Below, in pieces: positions 19,225 through 27,045 of a stretch of 64,000 nucleotides of DNA; position 1 is the stretch's first letter, and each line of letters opens with the position of its first letter. Location: contig JBKQHO010000007.1 of assembly GCA_052267165.1 (NCBI GenBank), positions 1 to 64,000 on the forward strand, read 5' to 3'. The stretch comes from CAWICD01 sp052267165. Lineage in GTDB: Bacteria > Vulcanimicrobiota > Vulcanimicrobiia > Vulcanimicrobiales > Vulcanimicrobiaceae. Below the pieces are notes generated by a model. It was not told where the DNA came from. It saw nothing but the letters and a program-made list of their open reading frames with translations, and did not search any database. Made by a program: the position numbers and the translations under genes.

Positions 19225-19289
19225 GCAAAGGTGCTTCGCACGCCGCGCCGGGCGAGCCTTGCTTTCGGGCGGTAGGCCTTAGGGTGCGC

Positions 19290-19577
19290 TCAGACGCGGG
19301 CCGGGGCCGCAGCCGCGTAGCAGGCGCGACAGTAGACCGGCCTATCGCCGCGCGGGCGGAACGGAACCGTGGTCTGCACGCCGCACTGCGCGCAAACCGC
19401 GTCATACTGATCGCGCGTCGCATTGGGCTGCGAGCGTTGATTCTTCCGCTGCGTTCGGCAGTCGCGGCAGCGTTGCGGTTCGTTCTCGAACCCCTTCTCG
19501 GCGTAAAATTGCTGATCGCGTACCGAGAAGACGAATCCGGTTCCGCAGTCCTTGCACGTAAGGGTCTTGTCTTGCAC
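19290..19577 (-). CDS. Small double zinc-ribbon protein
   Basis: 95 aa. The start is taken at GTG 19577, giving MQDKTLTCKDCGTGF, the usual beginning of this widespread family; a TTG lies four codons further up. Two pairs of CxxC form a first ribbon (CKDC and CRDC) and two more form a second (CAQC and CRAC), separated by a basic linker. The second half contains VPFRPRGDRPVYC, typical of a CxxC-VPF zinc-binding domain. Function is unknown; nucleic-acid binding is plausible. It has its own promoter at 19630-19658. Confidence 0.85.
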   Translation of the reverse strand: MQDKTLTCKDCGTGFVFSVRDQQFYAEKGFENEPQRCRDCRTQRKNQRSQPNATRDQYDAVCAQCGVQTTVPFRPRGDRPVYCRACYAAAAPARV

Positions 19578-19629
19578 CAGAGCCCCCAATAGTAGCGAAA
19601 CGGCCGCGCCACACTGCTACCGTACGGCG

Positions 19630-19658
19630 AGTATAGAGAACCCTTAATCAAAAGGCAA
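19630..19658 (-). promoter_or_regulatory. Sigma70-type promoter for the zinc-ribbon gene
   Basis: On the minus strand TTGCCT (-35, 19653-19658) and TATACT (-10, 19630-19635) are separated by exactly 17 bases. This is AT-rich in a GC-rich region and lies about 50 bp upstream of the GTG start. Confidence 0.6.
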
Positions 19659-19682
19659 GGGAGGGGCCGCTACGCCTCAAGC

Positions 19683-20147
19683 TCAGCCGACCGCCAGCAC
19701 GGCGAGCGCCGCGACCGTGGCCTCGTAGCCTTTGTCGCCTCGCGCCGGATCGGCCCGGTCTTCGGCCTGCGCCAGCGTCTCGGTCGTGAGCACGCCGAAG
19801 CCGACCGGGACGCGCGTCGCAAGCATGACGTCCATCAGGCCTCGCGCGCACTCGCCCGCCACGTAGTCGAAGTGCGGCGTCTCGCCGCGAATCACGACCC
19901 CGAGCGCCACGACCGCGTCGTAGCCGGCGTCGATCAAGCGGCGCGCCGCGAGCGGCAGCTCGAAGCTGCCGGGGACGCGCTGGAACGTGCGCGCGTCGGC
20001 GGCCACGCCGCAATCGTCGAGCGCGCGCCGCGCACCGTCCTCGAGCCAGGCGGACAAATCTTCGTAGAACGACGCCGAGACGATGGCGACGCGCTTCCCA
20101 TGCCCGTCGGGCAGCTCCGCGCGCTCGCCGGAAGCGGTCAGCTTCAC
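19683..20147 (-). CDS. ribH: 6,7-dimethyl-8-ribityllumazine synthase
   Basis: 154 aa, normal length. It condenses dihydroxybutanone phosphate with the ribitylamino-pyrimidine. VAIVSASFYEDL, RVPGSFELPLAARRL, VVALGVVIRGETPHFDYV (catalytic His) and PVGFGVLTTETLAQAEDRA are in order. It overlaps ribBA by 4 bp (ATGA), so both are one unit. The product is passed to RibE, encoded at 23.7 kb. Confidence 0.96.
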   Translation of the reverse strand: MKLTASGERAELPDGHGKRVAIVSASFYEDLSAWLEDGARRALDDCGVAADARTFQRVPGSFELPLAARRLIDAGYDAVVALGVVIRGETPHFDYVAGECARGLMDVMLATRVPVGFGVLTTETLAQAEDRADPARGDKGYEATVAALAVLAVG

Positions 20148-21577
20148 GACGCGGCCGCTCCGGTGCCGTCGCCGGGGGCCATGAGGTGCCCCATCTTATC
20201 GCGTTTGGTCTCCATATATCGCGCGTTGTGGGGCGTCGGCGGCGTGTTGATCGGCACGCGGTCGACGATCGTCAGCCCGTAGCCTTCGAGTCCGACGATC
20301 TTCTTGGGGTTATTGGTCATCAGGCGCATCTCCTTAACGCCGAGATCGACGAGCATCTGCGAGCCCAAGCCGTAGTCGCGTTTGTCGGCCGGCAGCCCGA
20401 GCGCAAGATTGGCCTCGACGGTATCGGCCCCGCGATCCTGCAGCGCGTAGGCGCGCAGCTTGTTGGCCAAGCCGATCCCCCGCCCTTCTTGGTGCAGGTA
20501 GAGGAATACGCCGCGGCCTTCGCGGGCGATCTGCTCGAGCGCGCCGTCCCGCTGGGCCGCGCAGTCGCAGCGAACGGAGTGCAGCGCGTCGCCGGTCAGA
20601 CATTCGGAGTGCACCCGCACCAGGATGTTCTTGCCGTCGCCGATCTCGCCCATCACCAGCGCGACGTGCGCGACCTGGTCGATCTCGGTCTCGTAGGCGA
20701 CGCCGCGAAAGATACCGTGCGTGGTGGGCAATTTGAACTCCGCGATGCGCCGTACGAGCTTCTCGTTGCGCATGCGGAACGCGATGAGATCCTTGACCGT
20801 GATCAAGCGCAGCCCGTGCTTCTTCGCGAATTCGCGCAGCTTGGTCAAGCGCATCATCGTGCCGTTCTCGTCCATGATCTCGACGATGACGCCGGCCGGA
20901 TAAAAGCCCGCCAGCCGCGCTAGATCGACTGCGGCTTCGGTTTGTCCGGCGCGCACCAAGACGCCGCCGTCGCGAGCGCGCAACGGAAAGGTGTGCCCGG
21001 GCCGCAGGAAGTCGCCCGGTTTGGCGCCGGGATCGAGCAGCGCTTGAATCGTCGCGGCCCGGTCGAAGGCGGATATCCCGGTCGTCGTGCGATTGCGCGC
21101 TTCGATCGAGACGGTGAAGGCCGTCTCGTGCAGCGCCGTGTTCTCGGAGACCATCTGCGGAATCTGCAGTTCGTCGAGGCGCTTGCCGATGAGCGGAACG
21201 CAGATCAAGCCGCCGGCTTCCTTGCGCATGAAGTTGATCGCCTCGGGCGTGACCATCTGCGCCGCCATGACGAGGTCGCCTTCGTTCTCGCGGTCCTCGT
21301 CGTCGAGCACGATGACCATCTTGCCGGCGCGAATGTCCACGACGGCGTCCTCGATGCAGTCGAAGACCGAGTCCTCGATGGGGCTATCGGCCATTCGAGC
21401 GGCAAGCTCGGGCATGGCCTTCGAGAGCGCTTGAATCGACCGGAAGGAGGGCGTTCGCCGGCCCGAGCGCAGGTACGAGATCGCGCCCTCGGTCAGGCCC
21501 GACTTTGCGGCCAGTTCCGCGGCCGTAACGCCAGCCTGGTCCATCGAGAGACGCAAGGTGTCGGCAAACGTTGTCAT
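20144..21577 (-). CDS. ribBA: RibBA with N-terminal XRE helix-turn-helix domain
   Basis: 477 aa. Residues about 5-56 form an XRE-type HTH (GVTAAELAAKSGLTEGAISY, with LRSGRRTPSFRSIQALSKAM following). Residues about 65-270 are DHBP synthase (DDEDRENEGDLV; VRAGQTEAAVDLARLAG, where Gln212 stands at the E. coli metal-binding His position). The rest is GTP cyclohydrolase II (HSECLTGDALHSVRCDC zinc ligands, LHQEGRGIGL). The HTH and enzyme share one frame without a break; Met62 would give an enzyme-only form. Two TTAAC-N4-GTCAA palindromes upstream suggest autoregulation (inference). Neighbouring ribH starts in its stop. Confidence 0.93.
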   Translation of the reverse strand: MTTFADTLRLSMDQAGVTAAELAAKSGLTEGAISYLRSGRRTPSFRSIQALSKAMPELAARMADSPIEDSVFDCIEDAVVDIRAGKMVIVLDDEDRENEGDLVMAAQMVTPEAINFMRKEAGGLICVPLIGKRLDELQIPQMVSENTALHETAFTVSIEARNRTTTGISAFDRAATIQALLDPGAKPGDFLRPGHTFPLRARDGGVLVRAGQTEAAVDLARLAGFYPAGVIVEIMDENGTMMRLTKLREFAKKHGLRLITVKDLIAFRMRNEKLVRRIAEFKLPTTHGIFRGVAYETEIDQVAHVALVMGEIGDGKNILVRVHSECLTGDALHSVRCDCAAQRDGALEQIAREGRGVFLYLHQEGRGIGLANKLRAYALQDRGADTVEANLALGLPADKRDYGLGSQMLVDLGVKEMRLMTNNPKKIVGLEGYGLTIVDRVPINTPPTPHNARYMETKRDKMGHLMAPGDGTGAAAS

Positions 21578-21591
21578 AGCGCGTAAATCTT

Positions 21592-21702
21592 CGCCTTAAC
21601 GAGCGTCAACCCCGCCATCGCGAGTTGACAATCGCGGGGAGGATACACGTGGCGCACCCTGGAGTCGCTCGGGATTTCGACTTTCGTCTTAACAGTCGTC
21701 AA
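21592..21702 (-). promoter_or_regulatory. Two palindromic sites upstream of XRE-ribBA
   Basis: TTAAC-GAGC-GTCAA at 21596-21609 and TTAAC-AGTC-GTCAA at 21689-21702 are imperfect palindromes of identical half-sites, 93 bp apart. On the minus strand each reads TTGACG-N3-GTTAAG-N-CGAA, so the TTGACG could also be a -35 box. The proximal copy lies 19 bp upstream of the ribBA ATG. They are good operator candidates for the HTH encoded by the gene. No FMN riboswitch core is visible here. Confidence 0.55.
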
Positions 21703-22125
21703 TGCTCAACGCTCCCCACTGTCCGGGAAGGCTCGGGGCCGCGGCTCGTGCCAGTCAACGCGGAGGGACCTGACGCGCACTCGAATCCTCCAGTTGTGGA
21801 GGATGAGCCAACTCCACGAAGGGCCACATGACTCGGCGAAAGGCTAGGCCACGGTCTTCGGCATGATCGAGCGGCCGGATCGTGCCGACCTTGGCCGAGA
21901 ACCTCCGCTTGCAGTCGCGCGCAGACCGTTCAGCGCCGCGAGCGCCGGCCGAAGCCGCTGCGAGCGCTGCGGCCACCAGCAGCACCTTCGCGTTGATCGC
22001 GAGGGCATAGCCGTCCCCGTGTGCGTCGTATGCGACCGCGCGTCGCAGACCTGGCCTTGCGCCAAGGCGCGGCTGCTCGAGGATGCGCCCGGCACCTAAC
22101 CGGCGGCGCTTACCCGGCGACCGCC
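21703..22125. other. Intergenic stretch with one doubtful small frame
   Basis: About 420 bp separate the ribBA regulatory region from the DUF2442 gene. One plus-strand frame (21863-22099, 78 aa) contains CERC and CVVC pairs, the spacing of a zinc ribbon, but has no good ribosome site and a comparable frame lies on the other strand. I do not count it as a gene with confidence. Nothing else is recognised. Confidence 0.3.
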
Positions 22126-22707
22126 TTACTTGCGGCGCGGCGTTCGCTTCGTGCCCCCGCTCGCGCCCTTCTTCTTCCTCGTCCTTGTACCGCCGCCCAT
22201 CGCCACTTTATACGTTGTCGCAATCTTCTTTGCCGGTTTCGCAGATAGTTGCTTGGGCTTGTCCCCCAACGGAGTCGCACTGAACGAAGTCAACCCGACC
22301 GTCTTCGGCCGGCCTCCCTTTGCTCCGTTTTCGCGCGACGTGGCCGCCTTGCGTTCCGACGTGACTGATCCGCCGATGCGCCCGAGCGCGGCCATCCATT
22401 CCTTTGTGCCGAAGACGTTGCTCGCGAGGCCAGCGACGGTAAAGCCAACGTCGGGGTCATCCCAGGCAATAGCGGTGCCGAGCCCCAGTACTTTTACGCG
22501 CGCAAGTTTCGCCGGCGTCGCATCCGCGAGCCCTTGCAGCATCCGACGTGGTATTGCGAGTTCGAGCCCGGTTGTCAGCTCAACGACGATCCGGTCCCGG
22601 TTCACGTCATAGAACGCAGCGACGGCGCGCGGCTCTTGCGCAGCACGGAGCAGGCCGCGACGACGCCCGGCTTCAATTTCTTCGTTGGTTAAAAGTTTCG
22701 TCGCCAT
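22126..22707 (-). CDS. DUF2442 domain protein with basic tail
   Basis: 193 aa starting MATKLLTNEEIEAG. Residues about 35-95 fit DUF2442 (DRIVVELTTGLELAIPRRML, then AIAWDDPDVGFTVAGL). The C-terminal 90 residues are Lys/Arg/Gly-rich (ENGAKGGRPK, TRTRKKKGASGG), suggesting nucleic-acid binding. DUF2442 genes often sit beside DUF4160 genes in pairs proposed to act as toxin-antitoxin modules. The short upstream gene, overlapping by 35 bp, fits that pattern only partly. Confidence 0.75.
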   Translation of the reverse strand: MATKLLTNEEIEAGRRRGLLRAAQEPRAVAAFYDVNRDRIVVELTTGLELAIPRRMLQGLADATPAKLARVKVLGLGTAIAWDDPDVGFTVAGLASNVFGTKEWMAALGRIGGSVTSERKAATSRENGAKGGRPKTVGLTSFSATPLGDKPKQLSAKPAKKIATTYKVAMGGGTRTRKKKGASGGTKRTPRRK

Positions 22708-22858
22708 GATATTCCTTCCACTTCGCAAGCAGCGCCGCGTGATTTCTCTCTATGGCCGCTTTTGCGCGGCGGATGTCTCGATTCGAGACGCGTCCTTGAA
22801 CATCGAGATAGCGCGCCGACCCGTCAGCCCGGGAAGGGCCTTCGATAATGGAAGACAC
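22673..22858 (-). CDS. Small protein with DUF4160-like C-terminus
   Basis: 61 aa. The C-terminal part (RDIRRAKAAIERNHAALLAK followed by WKEYHG) resembles the end of DUF4160 proteins, whose last helix carries a WxEYFG-like motif. The N-terminal PPHxHV half of that family is missing, so it may be a truncated member. It overlaps the DUF2442 gene and also a longer unconvincing frame. Moderate to low certainty. Confidence 0.45.
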   Translation of the reverse strand: MSSIIEGPSRADGSARYLDVQGRVSNRDIRRAKAAIERNHAALLAKWKEYHGDETFNQRRN

Positions 22859-23157
22859 GGAACCGAACGCTTAGGTTTCCTCGTAGCCGGGGCCTGTCCT
22901 GCATTGTCATGGCGCTCGCGTCGGCGATGCAGCCAGACATCGAATTCTTCGGAGGCGTGCGCCTTGACGATGGCGGCCTGGTGCTTGCGTTGCTCGTGCC
23001 GGAGCGTCTTCTTCTGCTGGACGTCGTCGCCGGCGTCGGCGACCTTTGCGCGGTACTCGATCGCCAGCTCCCGGGGCTCGCGGTCGCGGCGCGCTTTCAT
23101 GGCCGACCAATCGCGCTCCCATTCCTGACTCAGCGGGTTCGCGGCGCTGAGCTGCAC
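22750..23157 (-). CDS. Hypothetical charged protein, doubtful
   Basis: 135-aa frame. Its first 85 residues are charged and look helical (EWERDWSAMKARRD, YRAKVADAGDDVQQKKTLRH), like a real protein segment. The last 50 residues overlap the small upstream partner of DUF2442 and look non-coding. It may be the remnant of a larger gene. No family recognised. Confidence 0.3.
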   Translation of the reverse strand: MQLSAANPLSQEWERDWSAMKARRDREPRELAIEYRAKVADAGDDVQQKKTLRHEQRKHQAAIVKAHASEEFDVWLHRRRERHDNAGQAPATRKPKRSVPCLPLSKALPGLTGRRAISMFKDASRIETSAAQKRP

Positions 23158-23221
23158 CGCGCGGGCGTTGATTTCGCGCAGAACGTCTCGGAGCCGCCGT
23201 GCTGCGCGAGGTCGGCGCTGC

Positions 23222-23704
23222 TTAACCCCCGCCGCGATTGCCTCGCGCCCCAGTCTCGTCCGGACTGGTCTCGAGGCGGGAACGCAACGCGCTCGCCAGC
23301 GGCTCGGGGACGGGCACCTTCTTCTTGCCGCCGAGGGCGACGCAGGCCGCGACCAGGCTGGCCTCCGCCAGCGGCTTGCGGTCGCGTGCCCGTAAGACGT
23401 CGATGCGCAGCCGCACCGAGTGCGCGCCCACGCCGGCCACGCGCGTCTGCAGCACGAGCTCGTCGTCGAGCAGCGCCGGCTCGAAGAAGTCGAACTCGAG
23501 GTGGACGCGCGGCAGGAAGACGCCCACTTCTCTGAAGCGGTCGTACGTGAAGCCCATCGAGCGGTAGAACTCGATCTCGGCGATCTCGATGAAGCGGGCG
23601 TAGGCTCCGAAGTAGATGATCCCGGCCAGGTCGATGTCGGCCCAGCGGACGCGCTCGCGGTATTCGAAGGGCGCGTCCGCGGGCGCCTCGCCGTCAGATC
23701 TCAT
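23222..23704 (-). CDS. Acyl-CoA thioesterase, hot-dog fold (YbgC/FadM type)
   Basis: 160 aa. VRWADIDLAGIIYFGAYARF is the 4-hydroxybenzoyl-CoA thioesterase motif, with the catalytic Asp in the position following the Ile-Asp-Leu turn. The FEPALLDDELVLQTRV segment is the second half of the fold. The acyl substrate is unknown. Its start overlaps the ribE stop by 11 bp, so it is the tail of the ribD-ribE unit, although no role in flavin synthesis is known. Confidence 0.88.
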   Translation of the reverse strand: MRSDGEAPADAPFEYRERVRWADIDLAGIIYFGAYARFIEIAEIEFYRSMGFTYDRFREVGVFLPRVHLEFDFFEPALLDDELVLQTRVAGVGAHSVRLRIDVLRARDRKPLAEASLVAACVALGGKKKVPVPEPLASALRSRLETSPDETGARGNRGGG

Positions 23705-24338
23705 ACGCCCACGAGAGCTCGTCGCTTGACGGTCCCGAGGTGCCGTAGCGAGCGGCGGCGGCTAGCGCGTAGCGCGCGACCGGGTCGATCTCGAGGTTCA
23801 CCGCGTCGCCCGCCCCTTTGATGCCGAGCGTCGTCCGATGGGAGGTCTCGGGGATCAAGGCGATCTCGAAGCGGCCGTCGGGCGCGGCCGCGACGGTCAA
23901 GCTGACCCCGTCGACCGCGACGTAGCCCTTCTCGACGATGTACGGCGCGAGCGTGGGCGGTGTCGCGATGGCCAGCCGGTGGCCTTGACCCTCGGGCTCC
24001 TTCGCGAGGATCCGCGCGGTCGCGTCGACGTGGCCGTAGACCAGATGCCCGCCGAGCCGGTCGCCGAGCCGCAGCGAGAGCTCGACGTTCACTTGGCCGC
24101 CGAGTCCGAGCGCGCCGAGCGCTGTGCGCGCGAGCGTCTCCGGCACCACGTCGAACTCCATCGTGCGCGCGTCGCAAGCCACGACCGTCAGGCACGTGCC
24201 GTCGATCGCGACCGAGTCCTTCGGCGCGACGCCTTCGGCGAGCGCCGCCGGCGCTTCAACGCGCAAGCGCGCGCCGCCGCGAGGATCGCGTTCGAGGCCG
24301 ACGATCCGGCCCGCGTGCGCGATCAAACCGCTGAACAT
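23694..24338 (-). CDS. ribE: Riboflavin synthase alpha chain
   Basis: 214 aa, normal length. It dismutates two lumazines to riboflavin. The two tandem lumazine-binding halves are visible: MFSGLIAHAGRI, SVAIDGTCLTVV and YGHVDATARI in the first, then VAVDGVSLTVAA and SHRTTLGIKGAGDAVNLEID in the second. CGGAGG lies seven bases before the ATG. It starts 2 bp after ribD and overlaps the thioesterase. Confidence 0.95.
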   Translation of the reverse strand: MFSGLIAHAGRIVGLERDPRGGARLRVEAPAALAEGVAPKDSVAIDGTCLTVVACDARTMEFDVVPETLARTALGALGLGGQVNVELSLRLGDRLGGHLVYGHVDATARILAKEPEGQGHRLAIATPPTLAPYIVEKGYVAVDGVSLTVAAAPDGRFEIALIPETSHRTTLGIKGAGDAVNLEIDPVARYALAAAARYGTSGPSSDELSWAYEI

Positions 24339-24340
24339 CG

Positions 24341-25480
24341 TTATCCTCCGGAAAGCGCAGCTGAGACGAGCAGATCGTCGCCCAGCCGTTCGACGCGTTC
24401 GAAGCGCAGCGCCGCGATGCCCGCTCGCACGTCGGCGTCGCCGAGGGCCGGCACGGCCTGCGGATTGCGCAGCAGCACCGGCGCGATCAGCCAGTCGAGC
24501 CGGTCGACCAAGCCGCCTTCCAGCAGCCGCGCGGCAAGGGTCGGGCCGCCCTCGCACAGCACGCTCGCGACGCCGTGGTCCTTCAACGCGACGAGCGCAG
24601 CCGCGAGATCCAGCTCGCGCGCATCGGGTGCGCCGCAATAGAGCACGTCGGCGACCGCTTCGAGCGCGCCGAAGCCGTCGCGCAAACCGGCCGGTGCGAG
24701 CACGAGGCTGCGCGCGTAGCCCTCGAGGGGCTCGAACACTCGGCGTTGCGCAGCGACCGGCGCGCGCTCGCAGGCGACGACGCGCAGATACGGACGGCGG
24801 CGCGCGCGCGGGGGACGGACCGTCAGCAGCGGGTCGTCGATGCGCACCGTGCCCGCCCCGACGAGCACCGCGTCGTGGGTGGCTCGCAGTTCCCGAACGT
24901 ACTCGCGCGCTCGCGCGCCGGTCAGCCAGGCCGGGCCGGGCGCCGCGGCTACGTAACCGTCGAGCGAGGCGGCGAGCTTGAGCTGGACGTACGGGCGCGG
25001 CCCGCGCACCGCGACGCTGAAATCCTCGATCAGCGCGCGTGCCGACGGCTCGTCGAGCACGTCAACCGCGATACCGGCCTCGCGCAGCCGCGCGACGCCG
25101 GCGCCGGCGGTCTTCGGATTCGGGTCGAGCGCGCCGACGACGACGCGCGCCACGCCGGCCTCGATCACGGCCCGCGTGCAGGGCGGCGTCAGGCCCGTAT
25201 GATCGCACGGTTCGAGCGAGACGTAGAGCGTCGCGTCGCGCAGGTCAGCGTCGCCCGCACTGCGCAACGCTTCGACTTCCGCGTGCGCCGCGCCGCGCAC
25301 GTGATGGTAGCCCTCGCCCAGCGTCCGCGCGCCGCGCACGATGACCGCGCCGACGGCCGGGTTGGGCGACGTGCTGCCGCGCCCGCGCGCGGCCAGCTCG
25401 CAGGCCCGGCGCAGAAAGACGCGATCGACGGCGCGCGGCGAGGCGAGTTCAGCTACGATTCCACCTTTACGCCGCGCCAA
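24341..25480 (-). CDS. ribD: Bifunctional RibD deaminase/reductase
   Basis: About 379 aa. The N-terminal deaminase has GSTSPNPAVGAVIV, HAEVEAL (catalytic Glu) and SLEPCDHTGLTPPC (zinc cysteines). The C-terminal reductase has VQLKLAASLDGYVA, LVGAGTVRIDDPLLTVRP and VLCEGGPTLAARLL. The start is uncertain: no ATG or GTG occurs in frame close to the domain. TTG at 25480, with AAGGA about 12 bases upstream and inside the DUF427 gene, is the best candidate. The open frame runs to 25636 but there it is out-of-frame DUF427. Confidence 0.9.
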   Translation of the reverse strand: MARRKGGIVAELASPRAVDRVFLRRACELAARGRGSTSPNPAVGAVIVRGARTLGEGYHHVRGAAHAEVEALRSAGDADLRDATLYVSLEPCDHTGLTPPCTRAVIEAGVARVVVGALDPNPKTAGAGVARLREAGIAVDVLDEPSARALIEDFSVAVRGPRPYVQLKLAASLDGYVAAAPGPAWLTGARAREYVRELRATHDAVLVGAGTVRIDDPLLTVRPPRARRRPYLRVVACERAPVAAQRRVFEPLEGYARSLVLAPAGLRDGFGALEAVADVLYCGAPDARELDLAAALVALKDHGVASVLCEGGPTLAARLLEGGLVDRLDWLIAPVLLRNPQAVPALGDADVRAGIAALRFERVERLGDDLLVSAALSGG

Positions 25481-25737
25481 AACGCGATGTAGTCCTTGAT
25501 GTCCTTCGCTTCCGCCTTGGGCTCGGGATAATACCAAGCGGCATCCTTGTTCTCGCGCTCGCCCACGACGACCGAATAATAGCTCGCCGTACCCTTCCAG
25601 GGACAGACCGTGTGCGTCTGGCTCACGCGCAAACAAGCGTCGTTCACGCTCTCACGCGGAAAATAGTGGTTCCCCTCGACGACTTCCGTGTGGTCGCTCT
25701 CGGCGATGACGGCGTTGTTCCAGACGGCCTTGGGCAT
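25453..25737 (-). CDS. DUF427 domain protein
   Basis: 94-aa single-domain DUF427 protein: MPKAVWNNAVIAESD, VEGNHYFPRESV, TVCPWKGTASYYSV and DAAWYYPEPKAEAKDIKDYI are the family blocks. The function is not established; the fold is a small barrel. GGGAG precedes the ATG. The gene lies 86 bp inside the comF 3' end and reaches 28 bp into ribD. Confidence 0.92.
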   Translation of the reverse strand: MPKAVWNNAVIAESDHTEVVEGNHYFPRESVNDACLRVSQTHTVCPWKGTASYYSVVVGERENKDAAWYYPEPKAEAKDIKDYIAFWRGVKVES

Positions 25738-26392
25738 GCGCTGCTCCCTCGTTCGATGCTCTGCCCAGAACACCGCGCTCTCGCGCAGCGATGCACGTTC
25801 GCGCGACCACGAGCGCCGTGCCGACCGCCGCGCCCGCCTCGCGGAGAACGGCGGCACAATCCGCCAGCGTGGCACCGGTCGTGACGACGTCGTCGACGAG
25901 CACGATTGCCCGCCCGGCCACGCAAACGCTGCGGGCGCATGCAAACCGGCCGCGCGCTTGCAGCCGCTCGCTGCGCGAGCGGCCCTGCTGTATGTCGCCG
26001 CGCGCGCGGCCCAAGGCGGCGGCCGCGGCGCAACCGGTCTCGTTCGCCAGCACCTGCGTCAGCAGCGCGGCCTGATCGAAGCCGCGCGCGAGCTTGCGGC
26101 CGCGGGTGGTCGGCACGGGCACGAGCAACACGCCGGGCGGCAGCCCTCCGCCCCAGCGCTCGGCAAGCAATGCTCCCAACAACGAACCGACGTCGCGTCG
26201 CCCGGCCTTGAGCGCGAGAACCGCGCGCCGCAGCGAGCCCTCGTACGGCCCGAGCGAGCACAACTCGAGCCCGGAGTCCGAGGTCCGCAGTGCCGCTCCC
26301 GGGATGGGCCGGCAAGCCTCACACAGCGCCGCGCCGCTGCGGCCGCAAGCGGCGCAGGCCGCCGGAAAGAGCGCGTCGAGCAGCTCGGCCAA
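25652..26392 (-). CDS. ComF family phosphoribosyltransferase-like protein
   Basis: 246 aa. An N-terminal zinc finger (CAACGRSGAALCEAC) is followed by a PRTase fold ending in the PRPP-binding loop IVLVDDVVTTGATLADCA. The family acts in DNA uptake in competent bacteria; whether it does here is unknown. The conserved part ends near residue 200; the last 50 residues read over the DUF427 start and look non-homologous, so the original stop may have been lost. Confidence 0.88.
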   Translation of the reverse strand: MAELLDALFPAACAACGRSGAALCEACRPIPGAALRTSDSGLELCSLGPYEGSLRRAVLALKAGRRDVGSLLGALLAERWGGGLPPGVLLVPVPTTRGRKLARGFDQAALLTQVLANETGCAAAAALGRARGDIQQGRSRSERLQARGRFACARSVCVAGRAIVLVDDVVTTGATLADCAAVLREAGAAVGTALVVARTCIAARERGVLGRASNEGAAHAQGRLEQRRHRRERPHGSRRGEPLFSA

Positions 26393-26400
26393 AGCCGAGC

Positions 26401-27015
26401 TCAGCGGCGCGTGCGCGAGCGCAGCACCGGCAGCACCTGCGCGCTGACGGGATCCTCGGCGTCAGAGATCGAGAACGAAACGAGTCTCGTCCGGCAACTG
26501 AAATGCTTCGACAAGCGCCGCTTCGGAAGCTGGACCACGCGGACACCCCAGCCGTGCGGCAGCGGCGTCGAAACCGCCGCAACGCCCGGCATCGCAGCGC
26601 GCCGAACCGAAACTGCGGCAACCTGCCGGACCGATGCCGTAGCGATGGGCGCTGTCAGCGGTGGGTGCCCGACCGGCGGCGTGCCGTGCCCGGCCGCCGG
26701 CGGCGCCAAGGCGTCGGCGCCAGCGGCACCTTCGGTATCTCGCGGCCGGCGATGACGCGGCGGCAACGCCGCCGCCGGGGAGCGACGCGCGGGTCCAGCA
26801 GACGTCGACCTCACCGAGCGTGCGGCACGCGGGAGCGCGGCAACCTGCCCAGCGGCAACCCGTGAAGCGGCGTCTGGCGGAGGCGGAACGACGGGCCCCG
26901 AGAGCTGCATGCCCCCCGCGATCAGCAAGGCCAGTCCGAGCCCGCCCGCGCCGAAGCTCAGGCCGTGGTCGGCCAGACGGCGCCACCAATCCCAATCGAA
27001 GCCGTGCGCACGCAT
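26401..27015 (-). CDS. Hypothetical single-helix membrane protein
   Basis: 204 aa, not recognised. After FDWDWWRRLADHG comes one hydrophobic helix (LGLALLIAGGMQL, about residues 25-42), then a long Pro/Ala/Arg-rich linker (VVPPPPDAASRV), and a C-terminal part with LPHGWGVRVVQLPKRRLSKH. It is placed between a nucleotidyltransferase (31 bp) and comF (8 bp), in the same direction. It may be a membrane-anchored envelope protein. Confidence 0.5.
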   Translation of the reverse strand: MRAHGFDWDWWRRLADHGLSFGAGGLGLALLIAGGMQLSGPVVPPPPDAASRVAAGQVAALPRAARSVRSTSAGPARRSPAAALPPRHRRPRDTEGAAGADALAPPAAGHGTPPVGHPPLTAPIATASVRQVAAVSVRRAAMPGVAAVSTPLPHGWGVRVVQLPKRRLSKHFSCRTRLVSFSISDAEDPVSAQVLPVLRSRTRR

Positions 27016-27045
27016 TCCACGCGGGTTAGTGCCCGCGCGGCCGTT

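Noticed and set aside
21578..21720. Possible FMN riboswitch upstream of ribBA
   Set aside because: The conserved RFN core was not found; the palindromic sites explain the region better.
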